64,000 bases of DNA from Nocardiopsis sp. ATB16-24 (lineage in GTDB: Bacteria; Actinomycetota; Actinomycetes; Streptosporangiales; Streptosporangiaceae): the NCBI RefSeq assembly GCF_030271535.1, contig NZ_JASCXJ010000022.1, positions 32,228 to 96,227 of the forward strand. Reading direction: 5' to 3'. The notes under the pieces are model-generated. The model was not told the DNA's origin and did no database searches. It worked only from the letters and a program-made list of their open reading frames with translations. The position numbers and the translations under genes are program-made. Positions 34,053-45,840 of the stretch are shown here, piece after piece (positions within the stretch are counted from its first letter, which is position 1; every line of letters starts with the position of its first letter).

Positions 34053-35258
34053 TCAGGGCCGCCCGGACGCCAGCTCCCCGTCCTTCCAGACCGCCGCGAC
34101 CTGCGGAACACCGGGGCGATAGGCCAGGTAGAGGTGGTTGGGGGCCTCCAGGAGGGTCAGGTCGGCGCGCGCCCCGGGAGCCAGATGCCCCACGTCGGTA
34201 CGGCGCAGGGCCCGTGCTCCCCCCGCGGTGGCCGCCCAGATCGCCTCGTCCGGGGTCATCCCCATGTCACGGACCGCGATCGCGATACAGAAGGCCAGAC
34301 TGGACGTGAAGCAGGAACCGGGGTTGCAGTCACTGGCCAGGGCGACCAGGGCACCGGCGTCGATGAGCGCGCGGGCGTCGGGGTAGGGCTGGCGGGTGGA
34401 GAAGTCCACACCCGGCAGCAGGGTGGCCACGGTGGGCTCCGGCCTCGCGGCGGCCTGTGCCAGGGCGTCCACGTCCTCGGGGGTCAGATAGGTGCAGTGA
34501 TCGACCGACGCGGCGCCCAGTTCCACCGCCAGGCGCACACCCGGCCCCTCCCCCAGCTGGTTGCCGTGCACACGGGCCTGGAGGCCGCGCTTCGCCCCGG
34601 CCTCCAGGACGCGACGTGAGGCCTCCTCGTCGAAGGCTCCGCGTTCACAGAAGACGTCGATCCACCTGGCGTACGGCGCGCACGCGTCGAGCATGGGACC
34701 GGTGACCAGGTCGACGTAGCCCTGAGGGTCGTCGGCGTACTCCGGAGCGACCACGTGCGCCCCGAGGAAGGTGACCTCGTCGGTCACCCGTGAGGCCACG
34801 GCCAAGGAACGCTCCTCGTCGGCGACGGTGAGACCGTAGCCGGACTTGACCTCCAGGGTGGTGGTGCCCTGGGCCCGCGCCTCGCGGACCAGGCGCCGCG
34901 CCCCCGCGAGCAGGTCGGCGTCGGAGGCCTCACGGGTGGCGGCCACCGTGGTGCGGATACCGCCCGCCGAGTAGGGTCGGCCGCTCATCCGGGCGGCGAA
35001 CTCGCGACTGCGATCACCCGCGAACACGATGTGGGAATGGCTGTCGACGAAGCCGGGGATGACACAGCGCCCCGCCGCGTCCACCCGCGCGTCGGCCGCC
35101 GGTGCCTGGGCGCGCGGCCCCGCCCAGGCCACCCGACCGCCTTCGATGATCAGGGCGGCGTCCTCGATCTCGCCCACCCGCCCACGCCCGCGCGAGGGGT
35201 CGTTGGTGACCAGGGTGGCGATGTCGTCGATGACGATGCTCCGGGGCACGCTGCTCAT
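34053..35258 (-). CDS. hutI: Imidazolonepropionase
   Basis: HutI hydrolyses 4-imidazolone-5-propionate to N-formimino-glutamate, the third step of histidine breakdown. The 401-aa amidohydrolase has the metal-binding GFVDSHSH motif (H74, H76), [16 protein letters not shown] and [10 protein letters not shown] with the late Asp. The ATG at 35258 follows GGAGGAACAC; the longer open frame is hutF antisense/leader noise. It is the last gene of the leftward hut operon, 134 bp after hutF. Confidence 0.95.
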   Translation of the reverse strand: MSSVPRSIVIDDIATLVTNDPSRGRGRVGEIEDAALIIEGGRVAWAGPRAQAPAADARVDAAGRCVIPGFVDSHSHIVFAGDRSREFAARMSGRPYSAGGIRTTVAATREASDADLLAGARRLVREARAQGTTTLEVKSGYGLTVADEERSLAVASRVTDEVTFLGAHVVAPEYADDPQGYVDLVTGPMLDACAPYARWIDVFCERGAFDEEASRRVLEAGAKRGLQARVHGNQLGEGPGVRLAVELGAASVDHCTYLTPEDVDALAQAAARPEPTVATLLPGVDFSTRQPYPDARALIDAGALVALASDCNPGSCFTSSLAFCIAIAVRDMGMTPDEAIWAATAGGARALRRTDVGHLAPGARADLTLLEAPNHLYLAYRPGVPQVAAVWKDGELASGRP

Positions 35259-35392
35259 CTGTGTTCCTCCGTGGATGTCTCCGCCTTCGGACGGGGAGGG
35301 GGACGGCCTCCCCGAGAACGTGGTGGGAAGTGGTGATCGGCCGCCCGGGAGATCCGGGGCCGCGACGCCCGACCTCCCGGATCGGGGAGGGG

Positions 35393-36877
35393 TCAGACAT
35401 GGAGTTCCTCGATGACGGTGCGAAGCTCCCGGGCCGTCCCCTCCACCCGGAGGTGGACGCCGTCGCGGACGATCCAGCGCCCGTCGGCCATGACGTGCCG
35501 CACGTCGGCGGACGTGGCGGCGAAGACCACGGCGTCGGTGGCACGCGCGGGGTCGGCTCCGGCCAGTCGGACGCCGTCCAAGGCGACGTTGACCAGGTCG
35601 GCCCGGGCCCCGGGGGCGAGCACCCCCGCGTCCGGTCGTGGCCGCGCCTCCCCGGACCCGCCCGCACCCTCGTCGGACACAGGTCGGGTCCACCCCAGCG
35701 AGGTGTGTCCCCGGATCGTGGCGGCGCGCAACAGCCCTCCGGTGTCCAGGGTGCCGCGACGGTGCGTGCGCAGGCGCTCATGGAGTTCGACCGCCCTGGC
35801 CTCCTCGAACATGTCGGTCTGGGCGTGTTGGTCGGTACCCAGGCTGAGCGGGGCGGGAAGCAGGTCGCCGGTGCGGGGCAGACCGTCGGCCAGGTCGCGT
35901 TCGGTGGTGGGACACAGGCACACGGTGGCCCCCGACCGACGGACGGCCGCGACGTCGTCGTCGGTCAGGTGGGTGGCGTGGACCAGACTGGTGCGCTCTC
36001 CGAGCACACCGGCGTCGGCGAGGACGGCTGTGGGGGTACGGCCGTGGGCGGCCAGGCAGGCGGCGTTCTCCGCGGGTTGTTCGGAGACGTGGACGTGCAG
36101 CGGGGCCCCGCGCCGCGCGGCGAACTCGGCGACGTCGGGCAACTGCTCGGCGGGAACGGCGCGCACCGAGTGGGCGGCCACCCCCACGCGCACGTGATCG
36201 CCCTCGGGGACGAAGGAGTCCACGCGGTCCGCCCACCGACCGGTGTCCCCGTCGCCGAACCGCGACTGTGGACCGGACAGGGGTCGGTGGACACCACGGG
36301 AGTCCAGGCCACCGGACAGGTAGCACGTGTCCAACAGGGTGATGCGGATTCCGGCGTCGGCCGCCGCCGCCGTCAACGCGTGCCCCATGGCGTTGGGGTC
36401 GGAGTAGCGGGACCCACCGGGGGCGTGGTGCAGGTAGTGGAACTCCCCCACACAGGTGATTCCCGCCAGGGCCATCTCGGCGTAGACCGCTCGGGCGAGC
36501 CGGTGGTAGGAGTCGGGGTCCAGGCGTTCCGCGACCCGGTACATGGCCTCGCGCCAGGTCCAGAAGGAACCGGCACCCGCGTGGGTGCGTCCCCTCAGGG
36601 CGCGGTGGAAGGCGTGGGAGTGGGCGTTGGCGAGCCCGGGGAGGGTGAGTCCGGCCAACGTCTCGGCGTCGGCGGGCGCCGGCACCCCGGCCTCCACCGA
36701 GGTGATACGACCGGCGGCCGTCCGCACGAGCACACCGCGCTCGGGGGCATCGCCCCCTGCTCCGGTCCAGGCCCATTCGCACCACACGTGGTGCTCGCCC
36801 GCTCCCCCGGGTCTGCCGTCCCCGCGCGCACGCGCACCGGTGACGGCTCCTTCGGCCGTCGCCGCCTTCGGACTCAT
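35393..36877 (-). CDS. hutF: Formimidoylglutamate deiminase
   Basis: HutF converts N-formimino-glutamate to N-formyl-glutamate and ammonia. The 494-aa amidohydrolase-superfamily protein carries [11 protein letters not shown] (metal His at 86 and 88), the FHYLHH segment after [12 protein letters not shown], and [12 protein letters not shown] near the C-terminal Asp. The ATG overlaps the M20 hydrolase stop (ATGA). Choice of HutF rather than formiminoglutamase means the pathway must be completed by a deformylase. Confidence 0.93.
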   Translation of the reverse strand: MSPKAATAEGAVTGARARGDGRPGGAGEHHVWCEWAWTGAGGDAPERGVLVRTAAGRITSVEAGVPAPADAETLAGLTLPGLANAHSHAFHRALRGRTHAGAGSFWTWREAMYRVAERLDPDSYHRLARAVYAEMALAGITCVGEFHYLHHAPGGSRYSDPNAMGHALTAAAADAGIRITLLDTCYLSGGLDSRGVHRPLSGPQSRFGDGDTGRWADRVDSFVPEGDHVRVGVAAHSVRAVPAEQLPDVAEFAARRGAPLHVHVSEQPAENAACLAAHGRTPTAVLADAGVLGERTSLVHATHLTDDDVAAVRRSGATVCLCPTTERDLADGLPRTGDLLPAPLSLGTDQHAQTDMFEEARAVELHERLRTHRRGTLDTGGLLRAATIRGHTSLGWTRPVSDEGAGGSGEARPRPDAGVLAPGARADLVNVALDGVRLAGADPARATDAVVFAATSADVRHVMADGRWIVRDGVHLRVEGTARELRTVIEELHV

Positions 36878-38142
36878 CCCTCCCCCTCATCGACGGGGCG
36901 CTCCAGCAGGTCCTGGAGCACGTCGGCCAGGGCGAGCACCCCGGCGTGACAGTCCTCGGGCCGGGCTCGTTCGTGGGGCGAGTGCGACACCCCCGTCGGG
37001 TTACGCACGTACAGCATCGCGGTGGGCACGTGTGCGGCGAGCACGCCCGCGTCGTGTCCGGCCCCGGTGGGCAGCACCGGCACCCGGGGGTCGGGGGCGC
37101 GTGAGGCGACCACCGCGGCCAGCCGGTCGCGCAGCCCGTGCGAGAACGACACCAGCGGGGTGAGGGACTCGTTGACCATGGCGTGTTCCACCCCGTGTTC
37201 GCGGGCGGTCTTCGCGGCGACCTCGCGCACTCCGTCCACGATCGCGTCGAGCACGGCCCCGTCGGCGGCGCGGGCGTCCAACCAGGCACTGACCGAGGAA
37301 GGGATCGCGTTCGTGCCGTTGGGTGCGATCCGAGCCTTGGCGACGGTGGCTCTCGCGTCGTGTTCCTCGGCCAGCGCGCGTGCCGCCAGGACGGCGTGCG
37401 CGAAGGGCAGCATGGGGTCACTGCGGTCGGACAGGCGGGTGGTCCCCGCGTGATCGGCGCGGCCGGTGAAGTCCATCCTCCAGCGTCCGTGCGGCCAGAT
37501 CGCACTGGCCACCCCCACCGGATGCGGGGTCTCCTCCAAGGCCCGGCCCTGTTCCACGTGCAGTTCGACGAACGCGTCCAGGCCCGCCAAAGCCTCGGGG
37601 TCGGCGCCGATGGCGTGCGGGTCGTGCCCGGCGGCCTCCATGGCCTGGGCCCAGGTGGTGCCGGAGGCGTCGGTGAGGCCGCGCACGCGTTCGGGGGAGA
37701 TCTCCCCAGCCGTCAGCCGGCTGCCCAGACAGGGGACTCCGAACCGGCCCCCCTCCTCCTCCACGAACACCGTGACGGCGAGCGGGCGGGTGGGGGTCAG
37801 GCCACGGCCGCGCAGCTCGTCCACGGCGGCCAGGGCGGAGGCCACGCCGAGGGGGCCGTCGAACGCCCCGCCGTCGGGGACCGAGTCCAGGTGGGAGCCG
37901 GTGGCCACGGCACCGGGTCCGGGGGTGCCCCACCAGGCCCACAGGTTTCCGTTGCGGTCGGCGCGCACGTCCAGTCCGCGCGCGACGGCGGCCTCGGTGA
38001 ACCAGGCGCGTACCTCGGTGTCCGCGCCGTTCCAGGCGTGTCGGTGGTACCCGCCGCTGTCGGGATCGCGGCCGAGGGGCACGAGGTCGGCCCACATGCG
38101 ATCGAACGTCTCGGGTCCGGAAACGGTCTGCTGGTCGCTCAA
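36874..38142 (-). CDS. M20-family amidohydrolase (annotated class: allantoate amidohydrolase)
   Basis: This 422-aa zinc peptidase-fold enzyme belongs to the hydantoinase/carbamoylase group: GSHLDSVPDGGAFDGPLGV (metal ligands), VEEEGGRFG, ELHVEQGRALEE and the dimer-domain GRADHAGTTRL are intact. Actinomycete hut operons place such a gene between hutU and hutF, where no classical hutG exists, so it may hydrolyse N-formyl-glutamate; that is inference. I prefer the TTG at 38142, preceded by GGGAGAAC. A GTG at 38235 overlaps the hutU stop, but the stretch between forms a strong hairpin, and the peptide it would encode is atypical. Confidence 0.88.
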   Translation of the reverse strand: MSDQQTVSGPETFDRMWADLVPLGRDPDSGGYHRHAWNGADTEVRAWFTEAAVARGLDVRADRNGNLWAWWGTPGPGAVATGSHLDSVPDGGAFDGPLGVASALAAVDELRGRGLTPTRPLAVTVFVEEEGGRFGVPCLGSRLTAGEISPERVRGLTDASGTTWAQAMEAAGHDPHAIGADPEALAGLDAFVELHVEQGRALEETPHPVGVASAIWPHGRWRMDFTGRADHAGTTRLSDRSDPMLPFAHAVLAARALAEEHDARATVAKARIAPNGTNAIPSSVSAWLDARAADGAVLDAIVDGVREVAAKTAREHGVEHAMVNESLTPLVSFSHGLRDRLAAVVASRAPDPRVPVLPTGAGHDAGVLAAHVPTAMLYVRNPTGVSHSPHERARPEDCHAGVLALADVLQDLLERPVDEGEG

Positions 38143-38197
38143 AGGATCGTTCTCCCACGTCAGGGCGGATGTGTCGGGCCAGGGGCGGGACGCGGTC

Positions 38198-38227
38198 CGT
38201 CGGGGCGCCGCCCGGGGCGCCCCGACG
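38198..38227 (-). terminator. Hairpin between hutU and the M20 gene
   Basis: CGTCGGGGCGCC / GGCGCCCCGACG form a perfect 12-bp stem with a 6-nt loop, starting 5 bp after the hutU stop. It may act as a partial terminator or a stabilising 3' structure for the hutHU message. Confidence 0.7.
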
Positions 38228-38231
38228 CCAC

Positions 38232-39908
<1,677 letters not shown>

Positions 39909-39931
39909 GAGGCGCTCTCCTTCGGGGGTTC

Positions 39932-41488
39932 TCAGACCAGGGGGACGACGGACTCGGCGGCCTCGATCACCGTGCCGTCGGTGACCAGGTCGGTGACGGC
40001 GGAGATCTCGGGGGCCAGGTGGCGATCGGGCCCCGGACCGGGGACCGTCCTTCGGACGGCCCGCAACACCGCTCCGGTCGCGGGACCGGGCTCCAGTGGT
40101 GAGCGCAGGTCCAGGGCGCGGGCGGCGGTGAGCAGCTCCACCGCCAGGACCCTGGCCAGGCCGTCCACCGCGCGACGCAGCTTCCGGGCCGCCGACCAGC
40201 CCATGGACACGTGGTCCTCCTGCATGGCGGAGCTGGGGATGGAGTCGACGCTGGCGGGAACGGCCAGGCGCTTGAGCTCGGAGACGATGGCGGCCTGCGT
40301 GTACTGGGCGATCATGTGGCCGGAGTCCACACCGGGGTCGTCGGCGAGGAAGGCGGGAAGCCCGTGCGAGCGCGACACGTCGAGCATGCGGTCGGTGCGA
40401 CGCTCGGCGATGGAGGCCGTGTCGGCGACCGCGATGGCCAGGAAGTCGAGTACGTAGGCCACGGGAGCGCCGTGGAAGTTGCCGTTGGACTCCACCCGGC
40501 CGTCGTCCAGGACCACGGGGTTGTCGATGACGCTGTCGAGTTCGCGTTCGGCCACGAGCAGGGCGTGGGCGAGGGTGTCGCGGGCGGCTCCGGCCACCTG
40601 CGGGGCACAGCGCAGTGAGTAGGCGTCCTGGACCCGGTGGCAGTCGGGCCCGCGGTGGGAGGCCACGATCGGTGATCCGGCGAGCAGTCGGCGCAGGTTC
40701 GCCGCGGAGGCCGCCTGCCCCGGGTGTGGGCGCAGCCGCTGTAGCTCCTCGGAGAAGACGCGGTCGGTCCCCAGGAGCGCCTCGACGCTCATCGCGGCGG
40801 TGACGTCGGCGACCTTGAGCAGGCGTTCCAGGTCCAGGCAGGCCAGGACGAGCATGCCCAGCATGCCGTCGGTGCCGTTGATCAGCGCCAGGCCCTCCTT
40901 GGCGCCCAGTTCCACCGGCGGGATCCCGGCCTCTCGTAGAGCGGCGTGGGCCGGGAGCGAGGCGCCGGAGGCGTCGCGTACCCGCCCCTCCCCCATGAGC
41001 GCGAGCGCCACGTGGGACAGCGGCGCCAGGTCACCGGAGCAGCCGAGACTGCCGTACTCGTGCACGATCGGGGTGATGTGGGCGTTGAGCAGGGCGGCGA
41101 GGGTCTCGGCGGTGACGACCTCCACTCCGGTGTTGCCCGAGGCCAGGGTACGCAGGCGCAACAGCATCAGGGCGCGGACGACCTCGCGTTCCACCTCCGC
41201 GCCGGTGCCGGCGGCGTGCGAACGGATGAGGGACCGTTGCAGGTCGGCACGCAGGTCGGGAGCGATGTGGCGGGTGGCGAGCGCGCCGAAGCCGGTGCTG
41301 ATCCCGTAGGCGGGGACATCGCCGCGGGCGAGGACCTCCACCCGCTCGCGTCCGTGCCGGAGGGCCTTGCGGGCCTCCTCCGAGAGAGTGACCCGTGCAC
41401 CGTGACGGGCGACCGCCATGACCTGGGCCGGGGTGAGCGGGGCGTCGCCGATGACGACGGAAGGAACTGCTGTGGACATGCGTCCCAT
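39932..41488 (-). CDS. hutH: Histidine ammonia-lyase
   Basis: HutH deaminates histidine to urocanate using the self-formed MIO electrophile. The 518-aa protein contains [24 protein letters not shown] and the FHGAPVAY / SMGWSA regions. The MIO triad is Cys150-Ser151-Gly152, where many enzymes have Ala-Ser-Gly; I recall CSG also in Streptomyces. The start is ATG 41488 or the second Met at 41479; neither has a strong Shine-Dalgarno. It heads the operon and is divergent from an IclR-type regulator. Confidence 0.95.
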   Translation of the reverse strand: MGRMSTAVPSVVIGDAPLTPAQVMAVARHGARVTLSEEARKALRHGRERVEVLARGDVPAYGISTGFGALATRHIAPDLRADLQRSLIRSHAAGTGAEVEREVVRALMLLRLRTLASGNTGVEVVTAETLAALLNAHITPIVHEYGSLGCSGDLAPLSHVALALMGEGRVRDASGASLPAHAALREAGIPPVELGAKEGLALINGTDGMLGMLVLACLDLERLLKVADVTAAMSVEALLGTDRVFSEELQRLRPHPGQAASAANLRRLLAGSPIVASHRGPDCHRVQDAYSLRCAPQVAGAARDTLAHALLVAERELDSVIDNPVVLDDGRVESNGNFHGAPVAYVLDFLAIAVADTASIAERRTDRMLDVSRSHGLPAFLADDPGVDSGHMIAQYTQAAIVSELKRLAVPASVDSIPSSAMQEDHVSMGWSAARKLRRAVDGLARVLAVELLTAARALDLRSPLEPGPATGAVLRAVRRTVPGPGPDRHLAPEISAVTDLVTDGTVIEAAESVVPLV

Positions 41489-41801
41489 TGGATCGTGCCC
41501 ATCACTCGTCCGGAAGTGCCGACACGGGAGTTTTGTCCGAAATACCAGACATCCCGGATCGCTCTCCTTCCTCGGGACGCCTCACGGAGGGAGGTCGTCG
41601 CGGACCGTGCCTGACCGGTGACCGGAGCGCGGTCCGGCGTCCGACCACCGACACGTGGGCCGCGTCGGCGATGAGGCCCTCACGCTCTCCTCCACATCGA
41701 GGCCGCCCCCGACCACGGCCACCCGCGCGAGGGCCATGGAGTCCGCGTACCGCCCTCCCCGTCGACGGGTACGGCCCCGCCCCTTGTGGGACCATCGGGG
41801 C
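41489..41801. promoter_or_regulatory. hutH / iclR divergent control region
   Basis: The 313 bp hold the divergent promoters. An imperfect dyad with TGTC and GACA ends (41534-41551) sits about 50 bp upstream of hutH in a short AT-richer patch, and is a candidate binding site for the adjacent IclR protein. No gene is convincing in this stretch. Confidence 0.35.
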
Positions 41802-42563
41802 ATGAGCCTCGTTCCGGCGGCCACCCGCGCGCTGCGGCTGCTGCGTTTCCTGGCGACCCGTCCGGGGCCGGTGTCGGCCTCGACGATCGCCGACGAACTC
41901 CAGATCCCCCGCTCCAGCGTGTACCAGCTCCTGGAGGCCATGGCGGAGGAGGGTTTCGTCACCCGTCTGCCCGAGGAACGCCGTTGGGGGTTGGGCGTGG
42001 CCGCCTTCGAGATCGGCTCCGCCTACCTGCGGCACGACGGTGTGGAGCGTCTGGCACGTCCCCTGCTGCACCAGCTCACCGAGTCCACCGGCGCCACCGC
42101 GCATCTGGGCATCCTGCACGGCGCCGACATCCTGTACCTGCTCAAGGAGCAGCCTCCACACGCCCCTTCGCTGATCACCGGGGTGGGGGTACGCCTGCCC
42201 GCCCATCTGACGGCCTCGGGCCGTTCCATACTCGCCCGGCTGCCGCGCGCCCAGGTGCGCGCCCTGTACCCGGACGCGGCGTCGTTCACCAGCCGGACCG
42301 GGCGCGGCCCGGCCACGACCGCCCAGCTGCGTCGGGTGCTGACCGAGGAGCGTCACCAAGGCTGGTCGATCGAGGACGGTCAGGTCACCGAGGGGTTCGT
42401 GTCGGTGGCGGCCGCCGCCTTGGACCACAACGGCCATCCGGCGGCGGCGATCAGTCTGACGGTGCCCAGCGCGCGACCGGTGACACCGCGGGCGCTGGCC
42501 GGTCGGGTGCGCGACGCCGCCGCCGAGCTGACCCGGCGACTGAACGGCCGCACCTCACCGTAG
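41802..42563 (+). CDS. IclR-family regulator, probable hut repressor
   Basis: The 253-aa protein starts at an ATG and has the IclR layout: an N-terminal winged helix (ATRALRLLRFLATRPGPVSASTIADEL, then IPRSSVYQLLEAMAEEGFV) and a C-terminal effector domain (GVGVRLPAHLTASGRSILARL; EGFVSVAAAALDHNG). Its position next to and divergent from hutH suggests control of the hut operon, with urocanate or histidine as inducer (inference). The last 9 bp overlap the convergent membrane-protein gene. Confidence 0.88.
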   Translation: MSLVPAATRALRLLRFLATRPGPVSASTIADELQIPRSSVYQLLEAMAEEGFVTRLPEERRWGLGVAAFEIGSAYLRHDGVERLARPLLHQLTESTGATAHLGILHGADILYLLKEQPPHAPSLITGVGVRLPAHLTASGRSILARLPRAQVRALYPDAASFTSRTGRGPATTAQLRRVLTEERHQGWSIEDGQVTEGFVSVAAAALDHNGHPAAAISLTVPSARPVTPRALAGRVRDAAAELTRRLNGRTSP

Positions 42564-43235
42564 GGGTGGGGTGCGCTCCACGATGGAGGGCGACGGGGCC
42601 GTGAGCTCGATCATCTTCAGGATCTTCTCCTTGGGATCCTTGGGCACCTGCACGTAGAACTGCGTGGGCGCGTCCACCGCCTCCAGTCCCAGGCCGTCGG
42701 CGCTCTCGGCCCAGCCGGGCAGCTCGGCGTCGGTGCGGTGCGTGTGCAGGACGAACTCGATGAAGTGGGTGAGCCTGCGGCCACCGATGTGCACCTCGCG
42801 GATACGTCGGATCTCCCGCCAGGCGATGAAGGTCCCCTCTCCCGGGAACCACCACTTGCGTTCCTGGAGAAGCGTGACGCCGTCGCTGTCGGCGCTGATG
42901 CCCTGTCTGGTGATGCGCTGTGGCAGCCCCCGGAGCAGGAAGACGTTGCTCCCCGGACCCACGAAGAGCATGACCAGCCCGGCGGAGGCCCACAGGGACA
43001 CCGAGCCGACCGTGCTCTCCTCCCGCGACACGTGCCAGAGCATGGACCCCACGACCAGGACGAACCCCACGGTGAGGACGGCCGAGAAGTAGGCCGCGGT
43101 CATCCACATCCGCGCGTTGGGTCCCCGCAGACTCACGTATCTGCGTAGGTGGGAGACGCTCTCGGGCCGAGGGTCGGGGTCCGGGGGCACGCCGGAGAGC
43201 GCTGCGGGGGCGTCCGGTGATTCGGGGGAGGCCAT
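42555..43235 (-). CDS. Hypothetical membrane protein (226 aa)
   Basis: Two adjacent transmembrane helices (about residues 45-68 and 78-100) are followed by a soluble C-terminal domain with a PH/YcxB-like feel (WWFPGEGTFIAWREIRRIREVHI; QFYVQVPKDPKEKILKMIEL). The N-terminus is a Pro-rich disordered stretch. I recognise no family securely. It overlaps the IclR gene by 9 bp at the stop codons. Confidence 0.65.
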   Translation of the reverse strand: MASPESPDAPAALSGVPPDPDPRPESVSHLRRYVSLRGPNARMWMTAAYFSAVLTVGFVLVVGSMLWHVSREESTVGSVSLWASAGLVMLFVGPGSNVFLLRGLPQRITRQGISADSDGVTLLQERKWWFPGEGTFIAWREIRRIREVHIGGRRLTHFIEFVLHTHRTDAELPGWAESADGLGLEAVDAPTQFYVQVPKDPKEKILKMIELTAPSPSIVERTPPLR

Positions 43236-43345
43236 GCCCCCATTCTTCCAACCCTTCCGGGTGGTTCGCGCCTCGAGGCGCCGCCGTGACCGTGCTCGGC
43301 CAAAACGCGGACGTCCGGCCCCGAGGGGCGCTAGAGTCCGGTCCC

Positions 43346-43603
43346 ATGAGGCCGCACATGAACGAGTACGACACCGAACTACTGGTGAACGGCGAGGTCA
43401 TCGTTCTGGACGGAATGCCCTACCAGGGCCGTACCGTGTTGCCGGAGGGGCCGGAGCGCTTCGCCTGCCTGGAGCGCTGGGCCAAGGGGGTGGCCGAGAC
43501 CCTCGGAGAACCGGTGACCTGGCGCGCCACCGAGAAGGGGGAACTCGTCGGGCGCGGAACGGTGCAGCCGGGCCCGGGCGCTCAGAACCGTCGGGCGCTG
43601 TGA
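43346..43603 (+). CDS. Small hypothetical protein (85 aa)
   Basis: I start at the ATG at 43346 (MRPHMNEYDTELL); a second Met at 43358 is equally possible. The first ~30 residues are beta-like and acidic (ELLVNGEVIVLDGMPYQG), then a helix and a short C-terminal strand. No family is recognised. Its 3' end overlaps the convergent 33-aa micropeptide gene by 22 bp. Confidence 0.5.
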   Translation: MRPHMNEYDTELLVNGEVIVLDGMPYQGRTVLPEGPERFACLERWAKGVAETLGEPVTWRATEKGELVGRGTVQPGPGAQNRRAL

Positions 43604-43683
43604 GCTCCGCACTTGGCGCACTGGAACTTGCGGTCGTCTCCGAGGATCCAGTCGTGGTCCCCGCCGGTAGGGCACGTGGACAT
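43582..43683 (-). CDS. 33-aa zinc-ribbon-like micropeptide
   Basis: Reading the minus strand from the ATG at 43683 gives MSTCPTGGDHDWILGDDRKF followed by QCAKCGAHSARRF and a TGA stop. AAGGAG lies exactly 9 nt upstream, an excellent Shine-Dalgarno, and makes 43683 a better start than the ATG at 43692 that touches it. Cys4, His10, Cys22 and Cys25 would suit one zinc ion. The size is below usual gene-calling limits. The gene overlaps the 3' end of the gene at 43346-43603. Function is unknown. Confidence 0.6.
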   Translation of the reverse strand: MSTCPTGGDHDWILGDDRKFQCAKCGAHSARRF

Positions 43684-43984
43684 GGACACCATCTCCTTAC
43701 AGGACTGTCTGGGGGTACGTGGCGATCACTGTATTTCCCACGAACCACACCAGTACCGAGAATGAGAAAGATCGCGCCCACATTCATGTACGCCCGGAGA
43801 TGTCCGTCTCACACATAAGGGCCCGTCGCGATCGCGACGGGCCCTACGGTAAGTCTGGGGAGCAGGTCCTGTTCGGGGGTCCTGTCCGGTTGCCAGGAGG
43901 TCCGCTCGGGTGCCGAAGGCCTCCGTCTTCGAGGGAGGTGGGGGACGACGGACGGGGCGAGGCGGAGCTCCTGGGCGGGGAAGC
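43684..43984. other. Intergenic region before rbpA
   Basis: About 300 bp. An AT-rich patch (43720-43820) probably holds the micropeptide promoter. The 28-bp palindrome at 43818-43845 follows, and then about 140 bp without a recognisable feature up to the rbpA stop. Confidence 0.4.
43818..43845. terminator. 28-bp perfect palindrome
   Basis: AGGGCCCGTCGCGA followed at once by TCGCGACGGGCCCT. It lies 140 bp past the rbpA stop on the minus strand and can form a long GC-rich hairpin; it is a probable terminator. Confidence 0.65.
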
Positions 43985-44356
43985 CTAGTTCTGTGCGACC
44001 CTCATCTGTGCCTCCACGGCGGCACGATCCGCGCGCAGCTTGGCCAGCGCCTCGTCGAGGATGAGCTTGCCCTCCTCGACACTGCGGCGCTCCTTCACGT
44101 AGGCCAGGTGGGTCTTGTACGGCTCGGTACGCGGAGGCGAGGGGGGGTTCGCCTTGTCCTTGCCCGCGGGAAAACCGCAGCGCGGGCAGTCCCACTCGTC
44201 GGGGACCAGTGCCTCGCTCGCGAAGCTGGGCACGACCTCGTGCAGGTTCGCGCAGTAGAACGGAACCCGGACCCTGGGGGCGGCCTCTCCCCTCTCCGCC
44301 TCGCCCATGGGGCCGGCTCCGACACGGCTGCCACGGATGGCACTGCCACTACCCAC
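43985..44356 (-). CDS. rbpA: RNA polymerase-binding protein RbpA
   Basis: RbpA is an actinobacterial RNA polymerase accessory factor that binds principal sigma factors and stabilises open complexes. The 123-aa protein starts at a GTG after AAGGAG. It has the disordered N-terminus (GSAIRGSRVGAGPM), the zinc/core domain (RVRVPFYCANLHEVVPSF ... EWDCPRCGFPAG) and the C-terminal sigma-interaction helix region (YKTHLAYVKERRSVEEGKLILDEAL). It lies next to secG and the lower glycolysis genes. Confidence 0.95.
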   Translation of the reverse strand: MGSGSAIRGSRVGAGPMGEAERGEAAPRVRVPFYCANLHEVVPSFASEALVPDEWDCPRCGFPAGKDKANPPSPPRTEPYKTHLAYVKERRSVEEGKLILDEALAKLRADRAAVEAQMRVAQN

Positions 44357-44436
44357 GAAAAACTCCTTCGGCGAACTCGCTCACCGGTTCTCGGGCGAGC
44401 TGGACTGTGGACGGGGTGCTTCCCGCGGGTCGCGGG

Positions 44437-44673
44437 TCACATGCCCCTGTTGATCAACAGGCCGAGGACCACGCTGGCGAGGATCCAGACGACGCCGACG
44501 CCGATGGTCATCCTGTCGAGGTTGCGCTCGACCACCGACGACCCTCCGAGCGAGGAGGTGACACCACCGCCGAACATGTCGGAGAGGCCGCCGCCCTTGC
44601 CCTTGTGCATAAGCACCAGCAGGACCAACAGCACGCTGAGAAGCATCACGAGGATGGACAGACCGAGGATCAC
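44437..44673 (-). CDS. secG: Preprotein translocase subunit SecG
   Basis: SecG is the small auxiliary subunit of the SecYEG channel. The 78-aa protein, from the GTG at 44673, has two membrane helices (about 3-25 and 55-75) joined by the conserved MHKGKGGGLSDMFGGG loop. The open frame before the GTG is intergenic noise. It follows tpiA after about 300 bp. Confidence 0.93.
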   Translation of the reverse strand: MILGLSILVMLLSVLLVLLVLMHKGKGGGLSDMFGGGVTSSLGGSSVVERNLDRMTIGVGVVWILASVVLGLLINRGM

Positions 44674-44971
44674 ACGCTCACCCGTAGCTCGACCCCGAAA
44701 TGGGGGGATGGACACCTCGATCTCCCCCGCTCGCCGTCCACGACGGCCGCGGTACCGCAGTACCAGGCCGATGCGGGGGCCGGAAAGAGGAGACCGGGGA
44801 CAATTTCGGATTTTACCGTGCCCATGGCGGCACGGGCGGGGAAACCGCAAGGCACGGAAAACCCCACAGCGAAGTTTAGCCCCACCCGACGACCTGTCGG
44901 GCGTCCCGCCCGTCACCATCGAGTATCGAGGAGTGACGGACGGGGAGGTTTCACCCGTTTCCTACTGCTTC
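44674..44971. other. tpiA-secG intergenic region
   Basis: Nearly 300 bp. It contains a weak CGTCAC/GTGACG stem near 44911-44937 that might end the tpiA message, and a slightly AT-rich patch (44800-44880) where a secG promoter could lie. No gene is seen. Confidence 0.35.
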
Positions 44972-45748
<777 letters not shown>

Positions 45749-45840
45749 GTGGGTACTTCCTTGTCGTTCGGATGGTCGGGCACCGGCGCGCTCCCGGGGG
45801 CGTCGCCGGTGGGCTCGGCGAGGCCCCGAGCAACGGCCGT

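Noticed and set aside
44911..44937. Strong terminator after tpiA
   Set aside because: Only a 6-bp stem with a long loop; too weak to call.
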